A stretch of 64,000 nucleotides of DNA, from assembly GCF_002950945.1 (NCBI RefSeq), contig NZ_CP012673.1, positions 3,514,501-3,578,500 of the forward strand, in the 5' to 3' direction. Source of the stretch: Sorangium cellulosum (lineage in GTDB: Bacteria > Myxococcota_A > Polyangia > Polyangiales > Polyangiaceae). Below, in pieces: positions 43,019 to 51,653 of the stretch. Numbering within the stretch: position 1 is the stretch's first letter; the number at the start of each line of letters is the position of its first letter. Made by a program: the position numbers and the translations under genes. The notes beneath the pieces were generated by a model, which did not search any database, was not told the origin of the DNA, and saw only the letters and a program-made list of their open reading frames with translations.

Positions 43019-43048
43019 ACGCTATGAAATCCATTCACCCATTGTCAA
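43019..43048 (-). promoter_or_regulatory. Candidate sigma-70 promoter of the peptide-MbnP unit
   Basis: Read on the minus strand: TTGACA (43048-43043), 18-base spacer, TAGCGT (43024-43019). The -35 is a perfect consensus; the -10 is weak. It lies about 85 bases upstream of the peptide ATG. Confidence 0.4.
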
Positions 43049-43480
43049 GCACCCCACGTCGCGCCGCCGATCCGCGTATCTCCCGCGAAATGCCGAGGAG
43101 TGGACGTGTCAAGGTCGCCGGGTGTGACATGATGACGCAGGGAGGAGATGCTTTTTGTTCATCCGAACTTCCGGCGGCGCTGAGCACGGCGAGCAGCGTT
43201 GACGGATGAGCTAAATCATGGTGCGACATTCTTGTCGCAGCGCGAGGGACAGTCTGTGATGGAGCGGTTCTTGTATGCTGCGCGAGGCGAGGGGCGACGA
43301 CCATGACCGCGTGCTCGAGCTGCGCTGCTGGCGTCGCCCGTCAGCGATGCCCGTCTTCAGAATCAAGCTGGTTGATGCTCTCTCGCTGGCGCCATGGCGG
43401 GATCCGCTTGTAATGCTTGTGCGCCACGAGGTCCATGACGTCCTCCTCGTCGACCTTCCCATGCCGCCTTTCGCTCTAGC
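43049..43480. other. Intergenic region
   Basis: About 430 bases between the peptide promoter and the 3' end of the next minus-strand lipoprotein gene. It is less GC-rich than average. Overlapping open frames are present but none looks like a real protein. No MbnB/MbnC-like coding sequence or relic was seen here. Confidence 0.4.
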
Positions 43481-44056
43481 TCAGCCGCCGCAACCCTCGC
43501 TCCCTGCCGAGCAGTACACGCTCCACCAGGGGTTGCACTTGTCGGCGTCCTGTTCGTCACCTTTGCTCATGTCGAGCAAGTCGACAAAGCTGGACTGAAC
43601 GTCGCCGTACCGCAGGTGCATGTGCTTGACAGCGTCATCCCCGTGCGGAGGACGCATGATCACGAAGTGGAACGATTCGCATCCATCTCCACCAGCGGTG
43701 AGCGCAAACTGGAGCCACACCGAATCCGGATACTCCGGAAAGTAGTGGGGGTCCGGAGCGAATCCCTCGTAGGAGTAGGCGCATCCCTCGGCGAGCGGCG
43801 TCTTGCCTTCTCGGTCGCTGAAGAACGACATCTCTCTCTGCTGCTTGAGAGCCACTCGCCCAGGGTTGCGCGGATCGTCCGGACAGTCGACGGCCAGCGG
43901 GTCCGAAGTGAACTCGCCATCCACGCCGAGGTAGGGGATACCCTCGTTCGGTTCCTCGGCGACGACCTGGTCCTCGCCTGAACCATCGTCACCACAACCG
44001 AGCAGAAGCACAAGAGCGAACGCGGCGCACGGCGCGCCAGTGAGTCGAGACGCCAT
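43481..44056 (-). CDS. Lipoprotein of unknown function
   Basis: A 191-aa exported protein. The signal peptide ends LVLLLGC with a clear lipobox, followed by an acidic linker. The domain has conserved-looking blocks (VALKQQREMSFFSDREGKTP, CAYSYEGFAPDPHYFPEYPDSVWLQFAL, FHFVIMRPPHGDD) and ends with a Cys-rich tail (DKCNPWWSVYCSAGSEGCGG). I do not recognise the family. It lies upstream of the MbnA-like/MbnP unit on the same strand but is separated by about 540 bases, so it is probably a different transcription unit. Confidence 0.75.
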   Translation of the reverse strand: MASRLTGAPCAAFALVLLLGCGDDGSGEDQVVAEEPNEGIPYLGVDGEFTSDPLAVDCPDDPRNPGRVALKQQREMSFFSDREGKTPLAEGCAYSYEGFAPDPHYFPEYPDSVWLQFALTAGGDGCESFHFVIMRPPHGDDAVKHMHLRYGDVQSSFVDLLDMSKGDEQDADKCNPWWSVYCSAGSEGCGG

Positions 44057-44225
44057 AGTCTGGAGGGCTCCTTCGCCATCTCGAGCCGACCGGGGCCGGT
44101 CGAAGACAGAGGCTCGAGCGGGCGGCCGACCCATACCACGCGCGGGATGCCGGTAGCACGAATTTTGTGATTCGTGGCACGCACGCCGAACCTCGCTGCA
44201 GCGAGCGCGCCGACGAGCGCCTCCG

Positions 44226-44430
44226 GTTGGCTGGTTCGATGTCGCGGTGGACGACGCCGCGGCCGTGCGTGGCGGCGAGCGCGCCCGCCGTCTGCTCGAG
44301 GAGGGCGACACTCTCGCCGACGCCGAGGGGCCCGCGGGCGAGGCGCTGGCCGAGGTCCTGTCCGGTGAGCCACTCGATGGCGAGGTAGGGCCGGCCGTCC
44401 TCGGTCCTCCCGTGCGCCACGTACGTGGCA
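44226..44430 (-). pseudogene. Relic of a Ser/Thr kinase domain
   Basis: One frame reads YVAHGRTEDGRPYLAIEWLTGQDL, GVGESVALLEQ and HGRGVVHRDIEPAN, which is the central part of a kinase like the one at 36982-39636 (there GRPYLAIGWLTGQDL, HRDIKPGN). Neither the N-lobe nor the DFG part follows in frame, and the catalytic Lys of HRDxKPxN is Glu. It is a decayed fragment within the upstream region of the lipoprotein gene at 43481. Confidence 0.8.
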
Positions 44431-44650
44431 GGATGTCTCGTCTGTGGCGGCCTGCCGCATCGGTCTTCTGCGGACATCACACGGCGAGAGCGCTGCCCGG
44501 CGATCCAGCGCGTCCATGCGCGCCGGCACGACCGCCAGGCCCCCCGGAAGCGCTCGCGGCGGCACCGTTCGTGTATCGCTGCTCGATCACAACGCGCCGG
44601 ACATCGAGCGTCGAGCCGGCGTCCACTCAGCGACATCGATGGAGGTACCG

Positions 44651-45055
44651 ATGACCCAAGCGATCAATCCGAGGTGGTGGGATTCGCACAAGGCTTCCGG
44701 CTGGGAGCGCGTGAAGGAGGCGCTGCGCCGCGACTGGGAGCAGACCAAGGCGGATTTCACCAACGACAGCGGGCGCGAGCTGAATCAGGACGTCGGCGAC
44801 ACGCTGAAGCAGGCGGCCGGCAAGCAGGTGATCCCGCCGCGCGGCGTGCCGAACAGCAACTGGGACGACGCCGAGCCGGGCCTGCGCTACGGCTGGGGCG
44901 CGGCGGGCCAGTACAGCGAGCACACCGACTGGGACGACAACGTGGAGAGCAAGCTCAAGGAGGAGTGGAACGACCTCAAGAGCGGGCGCACCTGGGACGA
45001 GATCAAGGGCACCGTGCGGCGCGGCTGGGATTCGGCGCGGCGCAACCCGTCCTGA
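44651..45055 (+). CDS. Hypothetical protein, Trp/Asp-rich repeats
   Basis: A 134-aa acidic soluble protein. GGAGGT is immediately upstream of the ATG. Its recognisable blocks are WERVKEALRRDWEQTKADF, DVGDTLKQAAGKQ, IPPRGVPN, RYGWGAAGQYSEHTDWDD, and TWDEIKGTVRRGWDSARR. Proteins with the YGxGAxxQY and DVGDTxKQAAGK motifs are widespread and unexplained, often stress-induced. It is convergent to the transporter gene; a GC hairpin lies between. Confidence 0.8.
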   Translation: MTQAINPRWWDSHKASGWERVKEALRRDWEQTKADFTNDSGRELNQDVGDTLKQAAGKQVIPPRGVPNSNWDDAEPGLRYGWGAAGQYSEHTDWDDNVESKLKEEWNDLKSGRTWDEIKGTVRRGWDSARRNPS

Positions 45056-45100
45056 GCGTCCTTCACCCCGCCGCACCGCCGCACCGCCGGGTGCGCCGGA

Positions 45101-45118
45101 GCCCGGCCCGCGCCGGGC
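45101..45118. terminator. Hairpin between convergent genes
   Basis: GCCCGGC (45101-45107) pairs with GCCGGGC (45112-45118) over a four-base loop, between the stop codons at 45055 (plus) and 45127 (minus). There is no U-tract. Confidence 0.45.
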
Positions 45119-45126
45119 CGGCGCGC

Positions 45127-46686
45127 TCAGCCGGCGATCAGGTGCCGGGCGTAGCCGTAGACGTACGTGGTGATGAGCAGGACGGCGGCGACGTCGAGCA
45201 GGAAGCCGGCCTTGATCATCACCGGGAGCCGCACGTAGCCGCTGCCGAACACGATGGCGTTCGGCGGCGTGCCCGCGGGCAGCATGAAGTCGCAGGACGC
45301 CGCGATCGTGGCGGCGAAGAGCACGCCGAGGTCCTGCGGGAGCACGTTGAGCGCGACGTTGATGGTGGCGGTGTTGGAGGCCAGCGCCGACAGGGCGACC
45401 GCCGCGGCGCTCGCGAGCCCGATCTGCGCGAGCAGCGGCGCGTCCCCGACGACCGCGAGCTGCGCGGCCATCCACGCGGAGAGCCCGCCGCCCTCGATGC
45501 CCGCGGCCATGGCGAAGCTGCCGCCCAGGAGGGCGAGCGCGCCCCAGGGCATCCGCCGCAGGGAGGCGAGGGAGATCGCGCGGAGCGCGACCAGGGCGAG
45601 CGCCGCCGCGACGGCCACGCCCGCCTCGTAGTGTTTGCCGAGGAGCTTGAACCCGGCCGCGGAGCCCGGCGCCGCCGCGGCGCCGAGGGCGGCGATCGCG
45701 GCCTCCACGCGCGGCCCGATCGCGGCGCGCAGCGGGTCGCCGAGGATCCAGAGCGCGCTCGACACGGCGAAGACCGCGGCGACCTTCCGCTCGCCGACGC
45801 TCATCGGGCCCATCGCCGCGAGCTCGCGATCGAGCGCGCCGCGCGCCGTCGCCGCGCCGAGGCCGTCCCGCCGGCCCACGCGCCAGAGGGCGAGCCAGAC
45901 GAGCGGGATGAAGAGCACCACGAACGGCAGGGCAGCCGCCATGTACCGCAGGAATCCAATGTCGTGGTGGAGCTTGTCCGCGACGAACCCGCAGAAGATC
46001 GAGTTGGTCCCGGTGCCGATCTTCGTGCCGATGCCGCCGACGTTCGAGGCGTAGGCGACCGCGAGCATGAGCGCCGTCCCGAAGTGCACGAGCCGCCGGC
46101 CGCCGGCGGCCGCCTCGAGCTGCGCGAGCAGGGCGAGCCCGATCGGGACCATCATGACCGCCGTCGCGGTGTTGGAGATCCAGAGGGAGATGGAGCTCGT
46201 CGCGACGAGCATGCCGAAGAGCAGCCGCTTCGGGTCGGCGCCGATGGCCCGCAGGATGTGGAGCGCCACCCGGCGGTGCAGGCCCCACTGCTCCATGGCC
46301 GCGCCGATCGCCATGCCGCCGAGGAACAGGAAAATGTAGGCGTCGAGGAACGGGGCGGCCGCGCGGGCCGCGTCGCCCGGGAACCCGCGGCCGAACACCC
46401 CGAGCAGCGGGAAGAGCACGAGCGGCAGGCACGCGGTGACCGCGACGGGGAGCGCCTCGAAGAGCCACCACAGCGCCATCCACGCCGCGACCGCGGCCGC
46501 GTACGCGGGCCGGTGGCCGTAGCCGGGGATGTCGTGGAGCCCGCTCGGCACGAGCGCGATCACGAGGGCAACGGCTGGACCGGAGGTGATGCCGAGCCAG
46601 CGGAGCAGGCTCGGCCGCCGCGCCGGCGTGTGACGGCGGCGCGGCGCGCCCGGCGGTGTGGCGGAAAGGTCGGGCTGTCCCTCCAT
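45127..46686 (-). CDS. DASS (SLC13) family sodium/anion symporter
   Basis: A 519-aa inner-membrane transporter with about 12 helices. DASS signs are LLRWLGITSGPAVAL, PVAVTACLPLVLFPLLGVF, FLFLGGMAIGAAMEQWGLHRRVAL, LVATSSISLWISNTATAVMMVP (the SNT anion motif), NVGGIGTKIGTGTN (second hairpin) and ALASNTATINVAL (second SNT). Family substrates are dicarboxylates such as succinate, or sulfate/phosphate. The start MEGQPDLS was chosen; the frame is open for another 39 codons upstream. It follows the small gene at 46698 closely (11 bases) on the same strand, suggesting cotranscription. Confidence 0.92.
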   Translation of the reverse strand: MEGQPDLSATPPGAPRRRHTPARRPSLLRWLGITSGPAVALVIALVPSGLHDIPGYGHRPAYAAAVAAWMALWWLFEALPVAVTACLPLVLFPLLGVFGRGFPGDAARAAAPFLDAYIFLFLGGMAIGAAMEQWGLHRRVALHILRAIGADPKRLLFGMLVATSSISLWISNTATAVMMVPIGLALLAQLEAAAGGRRLVHFGTALMLAVAYASNVGGIGTKIGTGTNSIFCGFVADKLHHDIGFLRYMAAALPFVVLFIPLVWLALWRVGRRDGLGAATARGALDRELAAMGPMSVGERKVAAVFAVSSALWILGDPLRAAIGPRVEAAIAALGAAAAPGSAAGFKLLGKHYEAGVAVAAALALVALRAISLASLRRMPWGALALLGGSFAMAAGIEGGGLSAWMAAQLAVVGDAPLLAQIGLASAAAVALSALASNTATINVALNVLPQDLGVLFAATIAASCDFMLPAGTPPNAIVFGSGYVRLPVMIKAGFLLDVAAVLLITTYVYGYARHLIAG

Positions 46687-46697
46687 CGAGGGCGACT

Positions 46698-47078
46698 CTA
46701 GTCCACGCAGGCGCCCTCCCGGCAGAGCGCGTCGTACCAGCGCGCGTAGCCCGTCGACGCGACGAGGCGCCGGTTCTCGTCGGGCGCGCCGTCGCTCCAC
46801 CACGGCGGACCCCGTTCGCCCAGGGCGATCTTCGCGTCGTTCACGCGGCGGCGCGCTGCGCGCAGCGCCGCCTCGTCGCCGGCGCGCAGCGCGCGGCCGA
46901 CCTCGCGCCTGGCCGCCATGAGCTCGGAGACGAGGCGCCTGCGCGTGTCCTCCGGCAGCGACGGATCAGCCCGCCGCCACAGGCGCCCGCGCACGACGAG
47001 GTAGCGGCCGTCGGGCGTCACGAGCGGCGCGGGCGCGCCGGTCGCGGGGCGCTGTCGCGCGCTCGCGCGGGGGCTCAT
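46698..47078 (-). CDS. Conserved hypothetical protein, 126 aa
   Basis: A small basic protein whose blocks TPDGRYLVVRGRLWRRADPSL, RRRLVSELMAARREVGRAL, KIALGERGPPWWSDGAPDENRR and YARWYDAL form a pattern seen in a widespread uncharacterised family. Residues before TPDG are Arg/Ala-rich. No signal peptide. It is directly upstream of the transporter gene (11 bases apart). The stop at 46698 and start near 47078 are clear. Confidence 0.82.
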   Translation of the reverse strand: MSPRASARQRPATGAPAPLVTPDGRYLVVRGRLWRRADPSLPEDTRRRLVSELMAARREVGRALRAGDEAALRAARRRVNDAKIALGERGPPWWSDGAPDENRRLVASTGYARWYDALCREGACVD

Positions 47079-47164
47079 GCGCGGACTCCGAGCAAATCTC
47101 GGGCGAGCGGCGGGGCGGGCCTGGCACAGGCTTCGCTTCGAGTCCCCGCAAAGGAGAGCGCGTG

Positions 47165-48685
47165 ATGAAGGTTCTGGTGACCGGCGGCACAGGGGTGGTG
47201 GGTCCGGAGGTCGTGCGGCGGCTGCTCCGGCGGGGGTACAGCGTGCGGCTCTTGTCGCGCCACGCGAGCGACGATCGCAAGGCGTTCGAGGGCGACGTCG
47301 AGGCGTTCGACGGCAACATCGGCGACGCCGCGGCGGTGCACGGCGCCGCCGAGGGGTGCGACGCGATCATCCACCTCGCCGCGGTGGTCGCGGAGCGGCC
47401 GCCCGAGGTGACGTTCGAGCGCGTGAACGCCGAGGGGACCCGCATCCTGGTCGAGGAGGCCGAGCGGGCGCGCGTGAAGCGCTTCGTGTACGTCTCGTCG
47501 CTGGGCGCCGACAAGGGCGACTCGGACTATCACCGCTCGAAGCGCAAGGGCGAGGAGTACACCCGCACCTTCTCGCGCGAGTGGGTCATCTGCCGCCCCG
47601 GCAACGTGTTCGGGCCGGGCGACGAGCAGATCTCGCTGCTGCTCAAGATGGTGCGCACGCTGCCGGTCGTGCCCCTGGTCGGCAAGGGCGACGACCCGTT
47701 CCAGCCGATCTGGTGCGAGGACTGCGGCGAGGCGCTCGCGATCGCGGTCGAGCGCGACGGCCTCGCGGGGCGCGAGCTCGACCTCGCGGGAGGCGAGGTG
47801 ACGTCGATGAACCAGCTGCTCGACCGGTTCGAGGCGATGACCGACCGGCACCCGATCCGGCTGCCGCTGCCGGCCTGGATCGAGTCGACCGGGGCGAAGC
47901 TGGCGGCGAAGTTCGGCATCGAGACGCCGGTCAACGCCGACCAGATCACGATGGTGGTCGAGGGCAACGTGATCGCCGAGGGCCGGGAGAACGGCCTCGT
48001 CGCGCTCGGCGTCACGCCGACGCCGCTCGACGAGAGCCTGGCCAAGCTCGGCGACTCGCTGCCCGAGCGGCTGCCGTCGGAGGGCATCGGCCCGATGCAC
48101 CGCAAGAGCTACCGGGCCGACATTCGCGGCTCGCGCCTGTCCGCCGAGGAGCTCCTCGCGCTCGTGCGCGACGGCTTCTCGGAGCTCACGCCCAGCAAGG
48201 CGGTCGTCGTGGGCGCCGAGCCCGAGGCCGGGACGCGGATCGAGCCCGGCGCGACCCTGACGATGGCCCTGCCGCTGCGGGGGCACGTGCAGGTGCGCGT
48301 CGAGGAGGTCTCGCCCCGCGCGATCACCCTCGCGACGCTCGAGGGCCACCCGCTGGCCGGGGCCGTGCGCTTCCTGGCCGAGCCCGCACCCGAGGGCGGC
48401 GGGGCGGTCCGCTTCGAGGTGCAGACGTGGAACCGCGCGTCGACGCTCGCGGATCTGCTGGTGATGGAGACCCTCGGCGGGGCGATCCAGACGTACACGT
48501 GGACGTCGCTCGTCGAGAAGATCGTCGAGCAGAGCGGCGGCAAGGCCGAGAAGGGCGTCGAGGTGACACGCGACGACCCCGACGAGCACGAGGCGAAGGC
48601 CTTCGAGCGGTGGCTCGAGGACCTCATCCTCCGCCGCGTGCGCAGCCAGGACGCCGCCGCCCCGGCGATGGCGGCCGCCTCCTGA
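47165..48685 (+). CDS. NAD(P)-dependent epimerase fused to DUF1990-like domain
   Basis: A 506-aa two-domain protein. Residues about 1-300 form an extended SDR: VTGGTGVVGPEVVRRLLRRGY (nucleotide motif), IIHLAAVV, FVYVSSLGADKGDSDYHRSKRKGEE (YxxxK with the Tyr of SDYHRSK), VICRPGNVFGPGD. Residues about 320-480 match DUF1990 (SYRADIRGSRLSAEELLALVRDGF, HVQVRVEEVSPRAITLATLEGHPLAGAVRFLAE). The fusion suggests an oxidoreductase whose product is bound or altered by the second domain. The ATG at 47165 follows AAGGAG by 8 bases; a GTG at 47162 is an alternative. Confidence 0.85.
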   Translation: MKVLVTGGTGVVGPEVVRRLLRRGYSVRLLSRHASDDRKAFEGDVEAFDGNIGDAAAVHGAAEGCDAIIHLAAVVAERPPEVTFERVNAEGTRILVEEAERARVKRFVYVSSLGADKGDSDYHRSKRKGEEYTRTFSREWVICRPGNVFGPGDEQISLLLKMVRTLPVVPLVGKGDDPFQPIWCEDCGEALAIAVERDGLAGRELDLAGGEVTSMNQLLDRFEAMTDRHPIRLPLPAWIESTGAKLAAKFGIETPVNADQITMVVEGNVIAEGRENGLVALGVTPTPLDESLAKLGDSLPERLPSEGIGPMHRKSYRADIRGSRLSAEELLALVRDGFSELTPSKAVVVGAEPEAGTRIEPGATLTMALPLRGHVQVRVEEVSPRAITLATLEGHPLAGAVRFLAEPAPEGGGAVRFEVQTWNRASTLADLLVMETLGGAIQTYTWTSLVEKIVEQSGGKAEKGVEVTRDDPDEHEAKAFERWLEDLILRRVRSQDAAAPAMAAAS

Positions 48686-48779
48686 GCCGCCCGGAGCGGC
48701 GAGCGCGGCCCTCGCGCGGGCCCGCGTGTGCTAGGCGAAAGGCGCTCCGCGCGCCGCCCGCGGGGCGGAGCGAGCCGCC

Positions 48780-49205
48780 GTGTCCCATCCCCTCCCCATC
48801 AACGACGCCCTGACCGCCCCGGCGGCGCTCCTCAGCTGGAGCGCCGTGCGCGCGTCGGGCCCCGGCGGCCAGAACGTCAACAAGGTCGCCTCGAAGGTCG
48901 AGCTGCGCTTCGACTTCGCCGCGTGGCCGGAGCTCGACGAGGGCGCCAAGGCGCGGCTGCGCGAGCTCTCGCGCGGCCGGCTCGACGCCGAGGGGCGGCT
49001 GCTCATCGTGAGCCAGCTCACGCGCGATCAGCAGCGCAACCTCGACGACGCCCGCGAGAAGCTCCGCGCGTTGATCCTGCGCGCGCTCGAGGTGCCGGTG
49101 CTGCGGAGGCCGACGCGGCCGACGCGGTCGTCGAAGGCGCGGCGGCTCGACGAGAAGCGGCGCACGGGCGAGAAGAAGCAGGTCCGCCGCAGCCGGGACG
49201 ACTGA
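48780..49205 (+). CDS. arfB: Peptidyl-tRNA hydrolase ArfB
   Basis: A 141-aa stalled-ribosome rescue factor. It hydrolyses peptidyl-tRNA on ribosomes that have run off the mRNA end. The catalytic GGQ is in SAVRASGPGGQNVNKVASKVELRFD. The C-terminal tail (RPTRPTRSSKARRLDEKRRTGEKKQVRRSRDD-type) is Arg/Lys-rich, as needed to enter the empty mRNA channel. It starts at a GTG (48780). The standard length is about 140 aa. Confidence 0.93.
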   Translation: MSHPLPINDALTAPAALLSWSAVRASGPGGQNVNKVASKVELRFDFAAWPELDEGAKARLRELSRGRLDAEGRLLIVSQLTRDQQRNLDDAREKLRALILRALEVPVLRRPTRPTRSSKARRLDEKRRTGEKKQVRRSRDD

Positions 49206-49220
49206 CACGCGGAGGCGTGC

Positions 49221-49300
49221 GTGAGGCGCCGGGCGCCGGGGCGTGAGGCGCCGGGCGCCGGGGCGTGAGGCGCCGGGGCGTGAGGCGCCGGGCGCCGGGC
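49221..49300. repeat. GC tandem repeat (about 22 bp)
   Basis: Copies of GTGAGGCGCCGGGCGCCGG plus GGC at 49221 and 49243, then a 15-base short form (49265) and a 21-base form (49280). It lies right behind arfB and contains self-complementary GGCGCC. Confidence 0.75.
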
Positions 49301-49491
49301 GTCGGGGCGCCGCCGTGCGCGCGGCCCCACGCGCCTGCCGCCACGGCCGCCGCCCGCGGCTCCCGGGTTGTGCTCGGCCGGCTCCCGGATTGTGCTCGGT
49401 CGCCAGGTTGAGAAGTTGCTGGTCCCGGTGAACGGCCTTGCATAACGCCATGCTATCCAGGCGAAGATCGATCTTCGGGAAGGGGGCCTCA

Positions 49492-50952
49492 ATGAACGAT
49501 GACGTGAAGGCGCTGCATCGCGCGCTCGGATACGCTCCGGAATCTCTCGTCGAGCTGAAGCCAGGTCCGCAGGCGTTCGGCCTCGATCTGCAGGAATCGG
49601 CGCCGGGGGTGCCCCCGGTGGAGATCCCGCCGCTCGACGAGGAGGGCGCGCAGCTGCTCGAGGACGTCTTCGAGCAGGATCCGGAGCATGTCGTGGAGCG
49701 GTTCCGGAGCCTGTGGGACAGGTCGCTCACCGCGCCGCAGGTGGGTCACGCGATCCGGCGGGCGCGCGCCATGCTGTCGCGCCCTGAGCGCGCCATCGAG
49801 TTCTTCGGCGCGAACGAGGACCTCGAGGCGGCGATATCGTCGCTCCCGCCCGAGTACACGTTCGAGGGGATGGACCTGGCGAGCTGCCCGATCGACCCGG
49901 GGAACACCATGTTCGAGACCGTGGCGGACGCCGCGCGCTGGGTGATCATGACGGGGCCGTTCGTCGCGCACTCGACCCTCGCGCGGCTCGCGCCGCTCCG
50001 GCGGCACGACGCGCCGACGTACCGCTCGCGGTTCGTCTACCAGCTCCCGGAGCCGTCGAAGGACGGGCCGCTGGACATCGCCCTGCTCGCCGATTTCGGC
50101 ACCGGGCTCTACCACTCGCGCTACATCGCGAGGCAGCTCGAGCGGAGGGCCTTCCCCTACGCCATCCACCTCGGCGACGTCTACTACGCGGGGCGCGAGT
50201 CGGAGTTCGCGCAGTACTTCAAGCGGGAGCTGCGCCCGATCCTCTCCCGGACGAAGCTGTTCACGCTCGCGGGCAACCACGAGCGCTACTCGCTGAACGA
50301 GCCCTTCTTCCGGTACGTCGACGAGCGGCGGCAGGCGGCGCCGCTGATCCAGGAGCAGGAGGGGAGCTACTTCTGCCTCCGCTCGGAGCGCTTCCAGATC
50401 GTCGGCATCGACACGCAGTACTTCGGCTCGTTCCGGTACAAGAACCCGGAGCTGCTCAACTGGGCCGAGTCGATGCTCGACGAGGGGCGCCGGAGCGGCC
50501 GCGTCAACATCCTGCTCAGCCCGGACGAGCCGTACACCTACGGATCCAAGGGCACGACGGACCTGTTCAAGGACCTCCGCCGCATCCTGGTGCAGCGGCG
50601 GCTCGTGGACCTGTGGTTCTGGGGGAATACCCACTACTGCGCGCTCTTCGGCGCCACGAAGGCCCTCCCGTTCATCGGCAGCTGCATCGGGCACGGGGGT
50701 TACCCCTACGAACGGGAGCGGCCGGGGAAGCCGACCCCGGCGCCGCTGCTCTTCCTCGAGACCAAGGGGCGTTTTCCCGACTGGACCCGCATCCGGCCCG
50801 ACCGCGGCAACAACGGGTATTGCGTGCTCCGGCTCAAGGCGGACGGGAACGTCGAGCTCCGGTATATCGACTGGATGGCCCACGAGCGCTGCATCACGAG
50901 GCTCGAGCCCACGCCGTCCGGCCTCGCCGTGAAGTCGTTGAACGTCATCTGA
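49492..50952 (+). CDS. Metallophosphoesterase family protein
   Basis: A 486-aa cytosolic protein. A helical N-terminal half of about 190 residues, of no known family, precedes a calcineurin-like phosphoesterase fold: LLADFGTGLYHS (in place of the usual DxH), HLGDVYYAG (GDxxY), TLAGNHERYSL (GNHE), WFWGNTHYCALFG and IGHGGYPY. The first metal-binding DxH motif is changed to DFG, so metal site 1 may be altered. The ATG at 49492 (MNDDVKALHRAL) was chosen; frame upstream is open to 49438. Confidence 0.82.
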   Translation: MNDDVKALHRALGYAPESLVELKPGPQAFGLDLQESAPGVPPVEIPPLDEEGAQLLEDVFEQDPEHVVERFRSLWDRSLTAPQVGHAIRRARAMLSRPERAIEFFGANEDLEAAISSLPPEYTFEGMDLASCPIDPGNTMFETVADAARWVIMTGPFVAHSTLARLAPLRRHDAPTYRSRFVYQLPEPSKDGPLDIALLADFGTGLYHSRYIARQLERRAFPYAIHLGDVYYAGRESEFAQYFKRELRPILSRTKLFTLAGNHERYSLNEPFFRYVDERRQAAPLIQEQEGSYFCLRSERFQIVGIDTQYFGSFRYKNPELLNWAESMLDEGRRSGRVNILLSPDEPYTYGSKGTTDLFKDLRRILVQRRLVDLWFWGNTHYCALFGATKALPFIGSCIGHGGYPYERERPGKPTPAPLLFLETKGRFPDWTRIRPDRGNNGYCVLRLKADGNVELRYIDWMAHERCITRLEPTPSGLAVKSLNVI

Positions 50953-51022
50953 AGGCGCTCGCCCTCGACGGCTCGCGCCGGGCCTCGCCCGGGCGGCCTC
51001 TCCGGGACGGGGAGCGCCCGGC

Positions 51023-51568
51023 TCAGGCGTGCACCTTCAGGCAGCCCAGCGCGTAGAGCCCCATCCACCCGACCTCCGGGTCCGTGCACGCGCCCTCCCT
51101 GAGCTGCGCGATGAAGTCCTCGATCGGCTTCTCGACCACCTCGATGAACTCGGTCTCGTCGAGCGCCTGCTCCTTCTGGCGCACACAATCCACGGCCAGG
51201 AACGCGTGCCGCTCGATCGTCGAGTAGGCGCACTCGAGCGGACGGCCGAGCGGCAGGAGGTCCCGGGCGACATACCCTGTCTCCTCGAGCAGCTCGCGCG
51301 CGGCGGCCTCCTCCGGCGTCTCTCCCGGCTCGACGCCCCCCGCCGGCAGCTCGTCGAGGATCCGGTCGGGCCCCGGCCGGTACTGGCGCGCGAGGACGAC
51401 CCGCCGCTCGCGCGTGATCGCGAGGACCGAGACGACACATCCCTCCTTCTTGAGCGAGAACGTCCGGACCTTGCCGTCCGGAAGCTCGAAGAGCACGTCC
51501 TCGATCCTTCGCCACGGCGAGTGCTGGTGCACGCGCCGAGCAAGGGCCTTCCACCGCCCGATCGCCAT
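51023..51568 (-). CDS. NUDIX hydrolase (ADP-ribose pyrophosphatase-like)
   Basis: A 181-aa NUDIX enzyme. The box is complete: GGVEPGETPEEAAARELLEETGY. The preceding VVLARQYRPGPDRILDELPAG and following LGRPLECAYSTIERHAFLAVDC match ADP-ribose/NDP-sugar pyrophosphatases. Convergent with the metallophosphoesterase gene. It lies upstream of, and on the same strand as, the end of the vWA gene cluster (85 bases away), so it could be the last gene of that operon; an NAD-derivative substrate would fit with the isochorismatase-like gene. Confidence 0.9.
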   Translation of the reverse strand: MAIGRWKALARRVHQHSPWRRIEDVLFELPDGKVRTFSLKKEGCVVSVLAITRERRVVLARQYRPGPDRILDELPAGGVEPGETPEEAAARELLEETGYVARDLLPLGRPLECAYSTIERHAFLAVDCVRQKEQALDETEFIEVVEKPIEDFIAQLREGACTDPEVGWMGLYALGCLKVHA

Positions 51569-51653
51569 GGTTGCTCCCTGATACCATATCCCCGGGGGCG
51601 CCGGCGGGCGCCGGGGGCCGGGCGAGCGGCCCCCGGGGGCGGTCGCCTCCGGC

